A DNA stretch of 43,025 nucleotides from JAJDGF01 sp031549325 (GTDB lineage Bacteria > Bacillota > Clostridia > Christensenellales > Aristaeellaceae): assembly GCA_031549325.1 (NCBI GenBank), contig JAVBQA010000042.1, forward strand, positions 1-43,025, in the 5' to 3' direction. Below the pieces are notes generated by a model that ran no database searches, was not told the origin of the DNA, and was given only the letters and a program-made list of their open reading frames with translations. A program made the position numbers and the translations under genes. Below, piece after piece: positions 1 to 7,616 of this stretch (the stretch's first letter is position 1; each line of letters begins with the position of its first letter).

Positions 1-28
1 AGGATCGCGCCCGCAGGCGCGAAACCCC

Positions 29-808
29 CTACCGAGCCGCCTCCGTTTGAGCCGGCGCGTTGGCGGGCAGCGACATGGGGTTGGCGGGCTCGATCAGCAC
101 CGCCACCAGCCAAAACATCAGCGCGCACAGCAGCGCGCCCACGCAGATCAGCAGCGCCGCCAGCACATGGGACACCGGCTTTCTGGCGCGCGGCGCGGTG
201 TCGGCGTCGCGCTCGAAGGCACGGAACACCACGCCGCTGTCCGGCACGTCGTCGGAATGCGCGCACAAGAGCATGATCAAAAGCCGCTCCAGGCTGTCCT
301 CCATCACGTGGCGGTCCCCGCCGTGGCTGACGCGCGAGCGCTCCAGTCGCCGGCGAAACCGGAACAGCGCCTCCTTGACGTCGGCGGGCTTTTCGTCCAT
401 GATCTGCGCGATCTGGCTGACCCGCAGCCCGCAGCCGTAGTACAGCATCAGCGTTCGGACCAGCTCGTCCGATTCGCGCATCAGCCGCGCGTACAGCGTC
501 TTTTGTTCGGATGTGATCTCGCCCGCAGGCTCAGGCGGAGTCCAGTCGCCGTCAAAGCTGCCCACGCTCCGGATGTTTCCAAGCTCGCTCAGCGCCACCA
601 TGCGAACGGTCTGCTGCAGACCCTCCCGGAAACTCATGCGCTCGCGCCACTCGTTGCGGCGCAAATAGGCCTCATACACCGCCTTTTTGAGCGTGTACTC
701 GGCCAGCTCCAGATTGCCCACGATGGCGTGTGCCTCCCGGAACAGTTCGATGTAGAGCGGGCGCAGCTTCAGGATGTATCCCTGCGGGTCATCGATGGAT
801 TGTTTCAT
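29..808 (-). CDS. Sigma-70-like (ECF-type) protein with C-terminal membrane anchor
   Basis: 259 residues from an ATG at 808, which is preceded by ACGGAGAG; a longer reading frame runs upstream but lacks a ribosome binding site. Residues about 10-80 resemble sigma region 2. Residues about 115-170 resemble region 4, with a helix-turn-helix around LRVSQIAQIMDEKPADVKEA. After a linker, residues about 215-238 form one strongly hydrophobic segment, and the last 20 residues are polar and Pro/Ala-rich. ECF sigma factors are usually soluble and about 160-200 residues, so the extension and anchor are unusual. They suggest a membrane-held regulator or a sigma-like domain fused to an anchor. The gene ends 28 bases from the window edge, so a downstream anti-sigma partner could lie outside. 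Sigma-like fold likely; specific function unknown. Confidence 0.7.
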   Translation of the reverse strand: MKQSIDDPQGYILKLRPLYIELFREAHAIVGNLELAEYTLKKAVYEAYLRRNEWRERMSFREGLQQTVRMVALSELGNIRSVGSFDGDWTPPEPAGEITSEQKTLYARLMRESDELVRTLMLYYGCGLRVSQIAQIMDEKPADVKEALFRFRRRLERSRVSHGGDRHVMEDSLERLLIMLLCAHSDDVPDSGVVFRAFERDADTAPRARKPVSHVLAALLICVGALLCALMFWLVAVLIEPANPMSLPANAPAQTEAAR

Positions 809-937
809 GTGGCTCTCCGTTCGTTTCCGCGCGCGCGGAGTTATGGAATGCAAGCAAACGCTGTTCGCCCCCAGGCGCTGTTTTTCGGTCGGACTCCCGA
901 CGTGTGGAGGCACTTTGTGCGCGCCCGCGGCGCTCCC

Positions 938-2464
938 CTACGACATGCCCGCTATCCCCTCAAACAGCGGCTTCACGCAGCCATAAATCTGCTTATACAC
1001 CGCGAACACCTGCTTGTACCGCTCGGCCCAGGCGGGATTGACCTCGTGGCTGGATCGCGCGCGCACGATGGCCGCGCCCTGCTCATAGCTGTCGTAGATC
1101 CCGATGCCGACGCCCGCCGTGATGGCCGCGCCCAAGCTCGTCCCCTCGCCCGGCGCCATGTGCACCCGGGTGGTGAGGTTGAACACGCTGGCGAAGATGT
1201 CCGGCCACAGGCCGGATCTCGCGCCGCCGCCGGTCAGCATCAGCGAACGCACCGGCTCGCCGCACTCGGCCATGACCTCGGCCACCTGGTACAGAGACAT
1301 GGCCACGCCTTCGTACACCGCCCGCGCCACGTGGCGCTGGTCGTGGTACAGCGAAAACCCGATCAAGCAGCCCTTGGTGTTCGGATCCCAGTAGGGGGTG
1401 CGCTCCCCCATCAGCGTGTTCAGGAACAGCACGCCCTCGGCCCCCGGCTCGATGCTGCGCGCCATGCCCTCGACGCGGTAGTAATCAGGCCCCGAGTGCA
1501 CATCGCCCGCGCCCGCGCCGGACAGCAGGTTGTTCACCGCCCAGTCGTAGGCTGCCGCGCCGGTTTGGATCACGCCCAGCGTGTGGTTGACTTCGCCGTT
1601 CATATCAAGATAATTGAAGATGCGCATCTTGGGGTCGAGCAGCGGCTCTTTTGTCAGCTGGCTCACCCATGCGCTGGAGCCGATGCAGCAGTAGGCCGAG
1701 CCCGGCCCGGTCAAGCCAGCGCCCCGCCCGGCGCAAGCGCCGTCGCCGCCGCCCACCGCCACGGGCGTTCCCGGCAGCAGCCCCGTCAGGCGGGACGCCT
1801 CGCGGGTGATCCGCCCGGCCACGTCGTGCCCCGGCCGGATGCGCGGCAGGTTGTTCTCGCCGATCCCCAGCTCTCTGAGCAGCCCGCCGGCCCACACCTT
1901 GCCCCTGATGTCCAGCATGGTGGTCAGCGAAGCGTCCGAATAATCGGTGGCCGAGAAGTCCCCGGTCAGCCGGCCGTATAGATAGTCCTTGGTCATCAGG
2001 AACCAGCTGGTTTTCTTGTAAACATCCGGCCGGTTTTTTCTCAGCCACAGGATCTTGGGCAGCGTGAAGTGCACATCCAGCCGGTTCCCGGTCAGGTGGT
2101 AGAAGTCCTCCGGGGATATGACGGCCTGAATCTCCTGGAGTTCCCTGAACGAGCGAGCGTCCGAGTGCAGGATGTTGGGGTGCAGCGCGCGCCCCTCCGC
2201 GTCCACCGCCACGCAGCCGTTCATCGTGCCGGACAAACCCACGCAAGCCACTTCCTCGGCGCGCACCTGGCTGAGCAGTTCGCGCACGCCCTCGAAGATG
2301 GCTTTCGCGATGGGCTCCATGTCCTGCTCAGCCCAGTTGGGCTTCGGGTAGCTGGTCTTGTATTCCTTTTTCGCGCTGCACAGCGCTACGCCGGTTTTGT
2401 CAAACACCGTGCACTTGCAGCCGGTGGTGCCCGCGTCCAGCGTCAGGATCAGCTCTTTCGCCAT
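938..2464 (-). CDS. FGGY-family carbohydrate kinase (xylulokinase-like)
   Basis: 508 residues starting at the ATG at 2464, behind GGGAGG with 7 bases of spacing; the open frame upstream is non-coding in style. The N-terminus LTLDAGTTGCKCTVFD is the phosphate-1 motif of the actin-like FGGY fold. The C-terminal domain carries the adenosine-binding LTGGGARSGLWPDIFASV. The length fits the FGGY family (about 500). The family phosphorylates pentuloses, glycerol, gluconate and related sugars with ATP in the cytoplasm. Similarity is closest to xylulokinase-type members, but no isomerase or sugar transporter lies nearby, so the substrate is not assigned. The start overlaps the end of the upstream membrane protein by 16 bases, which suggests translational coupling in a two-gene operon. 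Confidence 0.88.
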   Translation of the reverse strand: MAKELILTLDAGTTGCKCTVFDKTGVALCSAKKEYKTSYPKPNWAEQDMEPIAKAIFEGVRELLSQVRAEEVACVGLSGTMNGCVAVDAEGRALHPNILHSDARSFRELQEIQAVISPEDFYHLTGNRLDVHFTLPKILWLRKNRPDVYKKTSWFLMTKDYLYGRLTGDFSATDYSDASLTTMLDIRGKVWAGGLLRELGIGENNLPRIRPGHDVAGRITREASRLTGLLPGTPVAVGGGDGACAGRGAGLTGPGSAYCCIGSSAWVSQLTKEPLLDPKMRIFNYLDMNGEVNHTLGVIQTGAAAYDWAVNNLLSGAGAGDVHSGPDYYRVEGMARSIEPGAEGVLFLNTLMGERTPYWDPNTKGCLIGFSLYHDQRHVARAVYEGVAMSLYQVAEVMAECGEPVRSLMLTGGGARSGLWPDIFASVFNLTTRVHMAPGEGTSLGAAITAGVGIGIYDSYEQGAAIVRARSSHEVNPAWAERYKQVFAVYKQIYGCVKPLFEGIAGMS

Positions 2465-2838
2465 GTCGCGCCTCCCTTTTTTCGTTCGCGGCGGTTGCGC
2501 TCCTCGCCCCAGGCCGCACCCACAAATCCCAGCAGCACAGCAAGCAGCGCCATACCCGGCTCGGGCAACACGCCGATCATCAGCACGCTCGTCAACACAA
2601 AGCACGGCGCAGGCACAAGCCATGACAAATAGTAATGAAGCCCTTTTCGCACCGCAAAACAGGCCAGCGCGGCGGCCAGCAGCGGCAGCAGCCCGTAGCC
2701 GAAAACGTCATAGCAGACTCCGGCCTGTTTAGTGGGCAGCATCAGACAGAATAACAGCAGCAACGCCGACGCAATCATCGCCAGCGCAGCCTCGCACAAA
2801 AGTGCCAGATGCCAGCGCCAGTTTCTGGTTTTAAACAT
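2449..2838 (-). CDS. Small four-helix membrane protein of unknown function
   Basis: 129 residues with about four hydrophobic segments (roughly residues 10-34, 46-62, 68-88 and 93-110) and a basic C-terminal tail rich in Arg and Lys. I do not recognise a family. It is the first gene of an operon with the FGGY kinase, whose start lies inside its last codons. A sigma-A-type promoter sits upstream at 2873-2902. The start codon ATG at 2838 follows a modest GGAAG. It could help sugar entry or be unrelated to the kinase; nothing in the sequence decides this. Confidence 0.6.
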   Translation of the reverse strand: MFKTRNWRWHLALLCEAALAMIASALLLLFCLMLPTKQAGVCYDVFGYGLLPLLAAALACFAVRKGLHYYLSWLVPAPCFVLTSVLMIGVLPEPGMALLAVLLGFVGAAWGEERNRRERKKGGATWRKS

Positions 2839-2872
2839 GTTCTTCTTCCGTCCATCAACGTGGTTCGGGTGT

Positions 2873-2902
2873 ATTATACCATTTCTCAGGGCAAACTATC
2901 AA
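2873..2902 (-). promoter_or_regulatory. Promoter of the membrane protein-FGGY kinase operon
   Basis: On the minus strand, TTGATA (2897-2902), an 18-base spacer and a perfect TATAAT (2873-2878), about 35 bases upstream of the start at 2838. Confidence 0.7.
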
Positions 2903-3051
2903 GCGTGCGGCATCCGCAATATATATCGACAATCAGAAGCATTTAAGGCCAATAGACCGTGGGGCTACTCACGAAAAACGACTAAACTGAGTACAATCCT
3001 GTTTCACGCGGCAGTATTTAGGAAATTTTCCAGGCGGGAGGCTGATCGGGT

Positions 3052-3363
3052 TTGGATTACACCGGCCTTGGCAAACGCATTCGCAAAGAAAGAAAAGCGC
3101 AACATCTGACACAAGAAGCACTGGCAGAAAAAGTAGGCATTTCGCTGTCCTTCCTGGGCCACATAGAGCGCGGTTCCCGCAAAGCCAGCATCGAGACGCT
3201 GGTCGGCATCGCCAATACGCTGGGCGTGTCGCTGGATGGGCTGCTATCCGACTCGCTCACCGGCAACGACGAGGCACAAGCCAACGATACGGCCTCACAG
3301 CGCGATCTATTGCGCGAAATCAACCGGCTGATCGAAACCAACCTGGAGAAGTGGGAACGCTGA
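3052..3363 (+). CDS. XRE-family helix-turn-helix transcriptional regulator
   Basis: 103 residues. The start is a TTG at 3052 preceded by GGGAGG at 3036. Residues about 7-65 form a Cro/C1-type HTH_3 domain: LGKRIRKERKAQHLTQEALA, then GISLSFLGHIERGSRKASIE and a third helix ending GVSLDGLL. The remaining 35 residues are polar and probably helical (LLREINRLIETNLEKWE), a likely dimerisation tail. It resembles single-domain clostridial XRE regulators; targets are unknown. It stands alone, convergent with the phosphatase gene at 3487. A TACAAT sits upstream at 2992-2997 but the matching -35 is poor. Confidence 0.85.
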   Translation: MDYTGLGKRIRKERKAQHLTQEALAEKVGISLSFLGHIERGSRKASIETLVGIANTLGVSLDGLLSDSLTGNDEAQANDTASQRDLLREINRLIETNLEKWER

Positions 3364-3366
3364 TAT

Positions 3367-3411
3367 ATCCGAGAAACCACCGCTTGGCATGAGCCGGGCG
3401 GATTTTTTTTA
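3367..3411 (+). terminator. Possible terminator of the XRE gene
   Basis: A weak ATCCG (3367-3371) / CGGAT (3399-3403) stem followed by eight T residues, right after the stop codon. The stem is short and the loop large, so this is tentative. Confidence 0.3.
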
Positions 3412-3486
3412 CGCGTCGCGGAAGAATGCCGCGGGGGGAGCCGCCCCGGCATGGGGTGCGTTCCAGAGCGCCCCCCCGTCGCTCCC

Positions 3487-4308
3487 CTATAGCGAAAAGG
3501 GGAGAAACAGCTCGCCATCCCCCGGGTTCAACGCCCAGGCTTCCTTGAATCCGGCCTGGCGCGCCAGCTCCAGCGCGGACTCGAATCCAAAGTCGATCAG
3601 CTCCGCGTCGTGGCAGTCGCTCGAAAGGATCACCCGCCCGCCAAGCTGCTTCCAACGGCGCAGCAGCGGCAGATCCGGGTAGGGTCGGAGCAGGTATCCG
3701 CGCGCCATGGCGCCGGTGTTCACCTCCATCAGCGCGCCCGGAAACGCCATGCGCTCCATGGCCTCCATGGCGATCCTCAGATAGCCCTCCCCCGCCTTGT
3801 TGAAGTAGCGCCCGGCGCCGTTGGTCTTTCGGATCAGGTCAAAATGCCCGATGATGTCGGGCTTGTAGCTTTCAATGTAGCTGGCCAGCCGCTCATAATA
3901 CGCAGCCGCGTAGCGCAGCCCGTCCCCGCTGAAGCCTTCGCCCACCAGCCGATCCACCTGCTCCTTGGTGCTGTCCACGGCGACCATCTCGCCGTCCAGC
4001 GGAAGGTAGTGCACCGAGCCGATCACATAGTCGTAGTCGTCCCTCTGGGCGGTGGATTCGCTGTCCCGCTCGATGCCCCGGTACACCCGCAGCGCGGGCG
4101 CATAGTGCTGCTTCAGCCACTCGATCTGCAGCCGATACATGCGCTCGGTCTGCGGACTCAGGCAGTAGGCCAGGTCGAACGGCTGGACGGCATGCTCCGA
4201 AAACCCCAGCGAGGCGAATCCCCGCTCGATGGCTGACAGCACCATCTGCTCGGCCGAGGATTTGCCGTCTACCAGAATCGTGTGCGCGTGGGGCGTGGAT
4301 TTGATCAT
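3487..4308 (-). CDS. PHP-domain histidinol-phosphatase (HisJ/HisK family)
   Basis: 273 residues. Metal-binding PHP motifs are visible in order: TPHAHT near the N-terminus (His7, His9), SEHA at about 37-40, the GIERD segment, GSVHYL, GHFDLIRK, and SSDCHDAELIDFGFE near the C-terminus. The length matches the histidinol-phosphatase family (about 260-280). The family hydrolyses histidinol phosphate to histidinol in the cytoplasm, the penultimate step of histidine synthesis. No other his gene is in the window, so a PHP phosphoesterase with another substrate remains possible. It has its own promoter at 4341-4369, directly downstream of the terminator of the serC-serA operon, so it is probably transcribed alone. 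Confidence 0.85.
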   Translation of the reverse strand: MIKSTPHAHTILVDGKSSAEQMVLSAIERGFASLGFSEHAVQPFDLAYCLSPQTERMYRLQIEWLKQHYAPALRVYRGIERDSESTAQRDDYDYVIGSVHYLPLDGEMVAVDSTKEQVDRLVGEGFSGDGLRYAAAYYERLASYIESYKPDIIGHFDLIRKTNGAGRYFNKAGEGYLRIAMEAMERMAFPGALMEVNTGAMARGYLLRPYPDLPLLRRWKQLGGRVILSSDCHDAELIDFGFESALELARQAGFKEAWALNPGDGELFLPFSL

Positions 4309-4340
4309 GGGAACACTCCCGTCCTGTGTGTTGCCACCTC

Positions 4341-4369
4341 ATTATAATCGATCCGAGTCGCAAACACAA
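4341..4369 (-). promoter_or_regulatory. Promoter of the histidinol-phosphatase gene
   Basis: Minus strand TTGTGT (4364-4369), a 17-base spacer and TATAAT (4341-4346). It begins where the upstream serA terminator ends. Confidence 0.7.
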
Positions 4370-4401
4370 CAAAAGATCCCTCGCCGGATGGCGAAGGATC
4401 T
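4370..4401 (-). terminator. Intrinsic terminator of the serC-serA operon
   Basis: On the minus strand AGATCC-TTCGCC, a short loop, then GGCGAGGGATCT followed by TTTTGTT, 14 bases past the serA stop codon. Confidence 0.85.
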
Positions 4402-4414
4402 CTGGAAAAAGTCT

Positions 4415-5578
4415 TCAGAAGAATCTGACGCGGTACACATCCTCCATCTTGCGGATGGCGTCCACGACCCCGTTGTGATCCTCGTCCAGATCGAGCACAG
4501 TGTACGCGAACTGGCCCTTGGACTTGTTCACCATGCTGCCGATGTTGATGCCCCGCTCGGCGATCAGCGCGGTGAACTGGCCAACCATGCCGGGGGTGTT
4601 CTTGTGCATGACGCAGATGCGGTGGCTGCCGTTCAGCTCGGGCAGCTCACAATCCGGGTAGTTGACCGAGTTCTTGATGGCGCCTTCCTTCAGGTATGCG
4701 TCCAGCTGCCTGGACGCCATGACCACGCAGTTGTCCTCGCTCTCGGGAGTGGACGCGCCCAGATGCGGGATGGCGATGACGCCCTTCTTGCCCAACAGCT
4801 CCTCCGTCGGGAAATCGGTCACATAGCAGCGCAACTGGCCGCTCTCAAGCGCCGCCAGCACGTCTTGAGCCACCACCAGCTCGCCCCGCGCCAGGTTGAT
4901 CAGGGTCGCGCCGCGCTTCATCTTGGCGAGGGTGTCCTTGTTGATCATGCCGCGCGTCTTGTCCATCAGCGGCAGGTGCAGCGCCACGTAATCAGACTTG
5001 CCCAGCAGCTCGTCCAGCTCCTTCACCTTGCCGATGGAGCGGCTCAGCATCCAGGCGTGATCCACCGAAATGTACGGGTCGTACCCGGTGACCACCATGT
5101 CCAGCGCCTTGCCGGCGTTGGCCACCAGCACGCCGATTTCGCCCAGGCCCACCACGCCCAGCCGCTTCCCGGAGATCTCCGGGCCGACGAACGCGCCCTT
5201 TCCCTTCTCGACGAGCTTGGGCACCTCGCTCCCCTGGCCTTGCAGGCCCTTCGCCCAGTCGATGCCGCCCACGATGTCGCGGGAGCTGATCAGCAGCGCC
5301 GCCACGCAAAGCTCTTTCACCGCGTTTGCGTTGGCGCCCGGGGTGTTGAACACCACCACGCCCGCCTCGGCGCACGCGTCCACCGGGATGTTGTTCACCC
5401 CCGCCCCCGCCCGGCCAATGGCCAGGAGGGACGCGGGCATCTCGTATTTGTGCATGTCCGCCGAACGCACCAGGATACCGTCCGGATTCTCTACATCTGC
5501 GCCCACCACATAGTCCGTCTTGGACAGATACTGTTTGTAGATGGGGGAAATCGAATTCAAGCACTTGACGTTGTACAT
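4415..5578 (-). CDS. serA: D-3-phosphoglycerate dehydrogenase with C-terminal ACT domain
   Basis: 387 residues from the ATG at 5578 (AAAGGA 10 bases upstream; an in-frame GTG at 5587 is too close to that site). It oxidises 3-phosphoglycerate to 3-phosphohydroxypyruvate with NAD, the committed step to serine. The Rossmann motif GVVGLGEIGVLVANAG binds NAD. The catalytic His is in IPHLGASTPESEDN at about residue 272. The last 70 residues, from ICVMHKNTPGMVGQF, form an ACT domain that in this family binds serine. The length matches the short clostridial SerA with a single ACT domain. It lies 135 bases downstream of serC in the same direction, with a GC-rich hairpin (5601-5615) between them. Confidence 0.95.
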   Translation of the reverse strand: MYNVKCLNSISPIYKQYLSKTDYVVGADVENPDGILVRSADMHKYEMPASLLAIGRAGAGVNNIPVDACAEAGVVVFNTPGANANAVKELCVAALLISSRDIVGGIDWAKGLQGQGSEVPKLVEKGKGAFVGPEISGKRLGVVGLGEIGVLVANAGKALDMVVTGYDPYISVDHAWMLSRSIGKVKELDELLGKSDYVALHLPLMDKTRGMINKDTLAKMKRGATLINLARGELVVAQDVLAALESGQLRCYVTDFPTEELLGKKGVIAIPHLGASTPESEDNCVVMASRQLDAYLKEGAIKNSVNYPDCELPELNGSHRICVMHKNTPGMVGQFTALIAERGINIGSMVNKSKGQFAYTVLDLDEDHNGVVDAIRKMEDVYRVRFF

Positions 5579-5600
5579 AACGCGCACATCCTTTCACACG

Positions 5601-5615
5601 GGGGGCGCTGCCCCC
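5601..5615. repeat. GC-rich hairpin between serC and serA
   Basis: GGGGGC-GCT-GCCCCC, a 6-bp stem in the 135-base serC-serA spacer. There is no T-tract, so it is more likely a processing or stability element than a terminator. Confidence 0.5.
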
Positions 5616-5713
5616 TTCCTCTTTGGGCGATGGGGCGGCCCGGCCGACATCGCGGCTGCGCCTCCCTGTCCAAAGAATCTCCGGCCCGCTTGCTCCGCCC
5701 CTGGCAGCGTCCC

Positions 5714-6796
5714 TCAAGCGTTCTTTTCCTCGTAATCCTTGATCGCCTCGACCAGCTTCTTGACGCCCGCCACCGGCATGGCGTTGTAAATGGAGGCGCG
5801 CATGCCGCCCACGGAGCGATGGCCCTTCAGGTTGATGAGGCCTTGCGACTGGGCGTATTTGATGAAGGCCTCGTCCTTGTCGGCGTCGCCGGTGGTGAAC
5901 ACGGCGTTCATGCGCGAGCGGAACGGGGGCTCGGCGATGGCGCGGAACAGCTTGCTGTTGTCCAGGCAATCGTAGAGCAGGTTGGCCTTCTCGATGTTGA
6001 TTCTCTCCATGGCGGGCACGCCACCCTGCTCCTTCAGCCACTCGAGGCACAGCTTCGCCATGTAGATCGAGTAGGTGGAGGGCGTGTTGATCATCGAGTC
6101 GTTCTCGTCCTGCAGCTTCAGGTTCATGATCTTGGGGCACTGATCCATGGCTTTGCCGAGCAGCGAACGCTTGACGATGACCAGCGTCAGCCCGGCGGGA
6201 CCGATGTTCTTCTGCGCACCTGCAAAGATGAGCCCAAACTTGCTGACATCATAAGTCTCGGACAGGATGTTGCTGGACATATCGGCCACCAGCGGCACAG
6301 CGCCGGTGTCGGGCATCTCGGTGAACCGCGTGCCGTAGATGGTGTTGTTGGTGCAGACATAGAAATAGTCCGCGCCCGGGTCAAACTTGCCGCTGTCCAG
6401 CGCCGGGATGCGGGTGTAGCTGATGGGTTTGGAACTGGCCACGCAGTTGACGGTGCCGTATTTTGACGCCTCGACCATGGCGATGTGGGCGAAGCTGCCG
6501 CTGTCCACGTAGTCGGCGCGGCCCGAGCTGGTCATCAGGTTCATGGGCACCGCCGAGAACATCGCCGTCGCGCCGCCCTGCAGCATCAGCACGGCGTAAT
6601 CGTCCGGCACGGACATGAGTTCCCGCACCAGCGCCACGCAGCCGTCGAAAATCTCCAGGTACATCTTGCTCCTGTGGCTCATCTCCATCACGCTGACGCC
6701 GGTGCTGCCATAGCACAGCATCTCCTGCGCTGCGCGGGAAAGCGCTTGCTCAGGCATCACGGCGGGGCCGGGCGAGAAGTTGAAAACTCGATCCAT
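5714..6796 (-). CDS. serC: Phosphoserine aminotransferase
   Basis: 360 residues from the ATG at 6796 behind GGGAGG (8-base spacing); the frame continues upstream but without a usable start. It transfers the amino group of glutamate to 3-phosphohydroxypyruvate, giving phosphoserine; members can also act in pyridoxal phosphate synthesis. The N-terminus MDRVFNFSPGPAVMPEQAL is typical. The pyridoxal-phosphate lysine is in AGAQKNIGPAG near residue 196. GHRSVGGMRASIYNAMP near the C-terminus is a hallmark of the family. It is the first gene of the serC-serA operon, with a promoter at 6840-6868. No serB-type phosphoserine phosphatase is visible in the window. Confidence 0.96.
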   Translation of the reverse strand: MDRVFNFSPGPAVMPEQALSRAAQEMLCYGSTGVSVMEMSHRSKMYLEIFDGCVALVRELMSVPDDYAVLMLQGGATAMFSAVPMNLMTSSGRADYVDSGSFAHIAMVEASKYGTVNCVASSKPISYTRIPALDSGKFDPGADYFYVCTNNTIYGTRFTEMPDTGAVPLVADMSSNILSETYDVSKFGLIFAGAQKNIGPAGLTLVIVKRSLLGKAMDQCPKIMNLKLQDENDSMINTPSTYSIYMAKLCLEWLKEQGGVPAMERINIEKANLLYDCLDNSKLFRAIAEPPFRSRMNAVFTTGDADKDEAFIKYAQSQGLINLKGHRSVGGMRASIYNAMPVAGVKKLVEAIKDYEEKNA

Positions 6797-6839
6797 AACG
6801 GTCGCCTCCCTATGCTGGATTGTTTGGTAATTGTCAAAG

Positions 6840-6868
6840 ATTGTATCAAAGAAAACGGCGCTTGGCAA
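6840..6868 (-). promoter_or_regulatory. Promoter of the serC-serA operon
   Basis: Minus strand TTGCCA (6863-6868), a 17-base spacer and TACAAT (6840-6845). The -35 hexamer lies inside the terminator hairpin of the preceding operon. Confidence 0.7.
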
Positions 6869-6874
6869 GCGCCG
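6851..6874 (-). terminator. Intrinsic terminator downstream of the methyltransferase pair
   Basis: Minus strand CGGCGCTTG-CC-AAGCGCCG followed by TTTTC. It is about 180 bases past the stop at 7053 and shares sequence with the serC promoter. In the 256-base gap before 7053 I see otherwise only a 12-base direct repeat, GGACAGACGGAA, at 6940 and 6980. Confidence 0.7.
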
Positions 6875-7052
6875 GTCTTGCATATTCATGTTATATTCCT
6901 TGGATTTCCGCAAATTTATGCAGGGAGCTTGTCCCGGCCGGACAGACGGAAGAAAAGCCGCCCGATGGCTGATCCCGCGGGACAGACGGAATCCCTTCCC
7001 ATTGATGATTTGCCCGGCAAACCGCTGGGCGCACGGCGCGCGCCCGCAAAGG

Positions 7053-7610
7053 TCAACGCGGCTGATTCAACAGCTCATACATCCGTTCCTCTTCTGAGTC
7101 CAGCGAGCACAGCTCCAGATCCATCAGCGCCAGGGCCTGGGTGGCGCAGCGCTGGCCCATGAAATCCAGCAGGTCCATGCTCACGCGCAGGTCGTCCACC
7201 TGCTGCACAAACCCGGTGTAAGCCTCGTCCCGCGTCCAGACGGTCACCACTCGGTCGTTCGCCTGGGCGTGGCGAAGGATGGCGCCGATGTGGTCGGCCT
7301 CGGCCCAGTCCTGCGCCTCGTCAGGCATCTGTTTTTCCGACTGGCCGTGGATCTTCAGCAGCCGCTCCAGCCGCTCGGCGTAGGCGGCGTCCAGCTGCAC
7401 CTCGATCACGCAGGTGAGCCGGATGGCAAACCAGCCGTCGTAGCGCCCAAACGGTCCCACCGATTGGATCAGCACGGTGCGCCCATTCACCGCGCGCACA
7501 TAGCCCGCGATGAAATCATCCGGGTTGTGGGGATCGGTAAACGCCGAGGCGATGGCGTTTTGCTTCATCAGCTCTCGCAGCTGATAGGCGATATAGCCAA
7601 TGTTTTTCAT
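7053..7610 (-). CDS. Hypothetical protein with two Sm/SH3-like repeats, methyltransferase partner
   Basis: 185 residues; I do not recognise a named family. It looks like two copies of a small beta-barrel of roughly 60-70 residues. The first (about 30-90) runs from DDFIAGYVRAVNGRTVLIQS through GRYDGWFAIRL to YAERLERLLKIHGQ. The second (about 115-180) has DRVVTVWTRDEAYTGFVQQV and then a similar acidic end. The alternating hydrophobic pattern suggests Lsm/SH3-type folds; this is inference from pattern only. It starts 6 bases after the stop of the methyltransferase gene and is surely co-transcribed with it. It is too small and lacks PD-(D/E)xK or HNH motifs, so it is unlikely to be a restriction nuclease. 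Confidence 0.7.
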   Translation of the reverse strand: MKNIGYIAYQLRELMKQNAIASAFTDPHNPDDFIAGYVRAVNGRTVLIQSVGPFGRYDGWFAIRLTCVIEVQLDAAYAERLERLLKIHGQSEKQMPDEAQDWAEADHIGAILRHAQANDRVVTVWTRDEAYTGFVQQVDDLRVSMDLLDFMGQRCATQALALMDLELCSLDSEEERMYELLNQPR

Positions 7611-7616
7611 GATGCG

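Noticed and set aside
47..1981. Very long plus-strand open frame opposite the sigma-like and FGGY kinase genes
   Set aside because: Arg/His/Ala/Gln-rich with no motifs or ribosome binding site; typical antisense by-product of high-GC coding sequence.
4229..6466. Long plus-strand open frame opposite serA and serC
   Set aside because: Composition is the shadow pattern (His/Val/Gln/Arg-rich), and the minus-strand genes are unmistakable.
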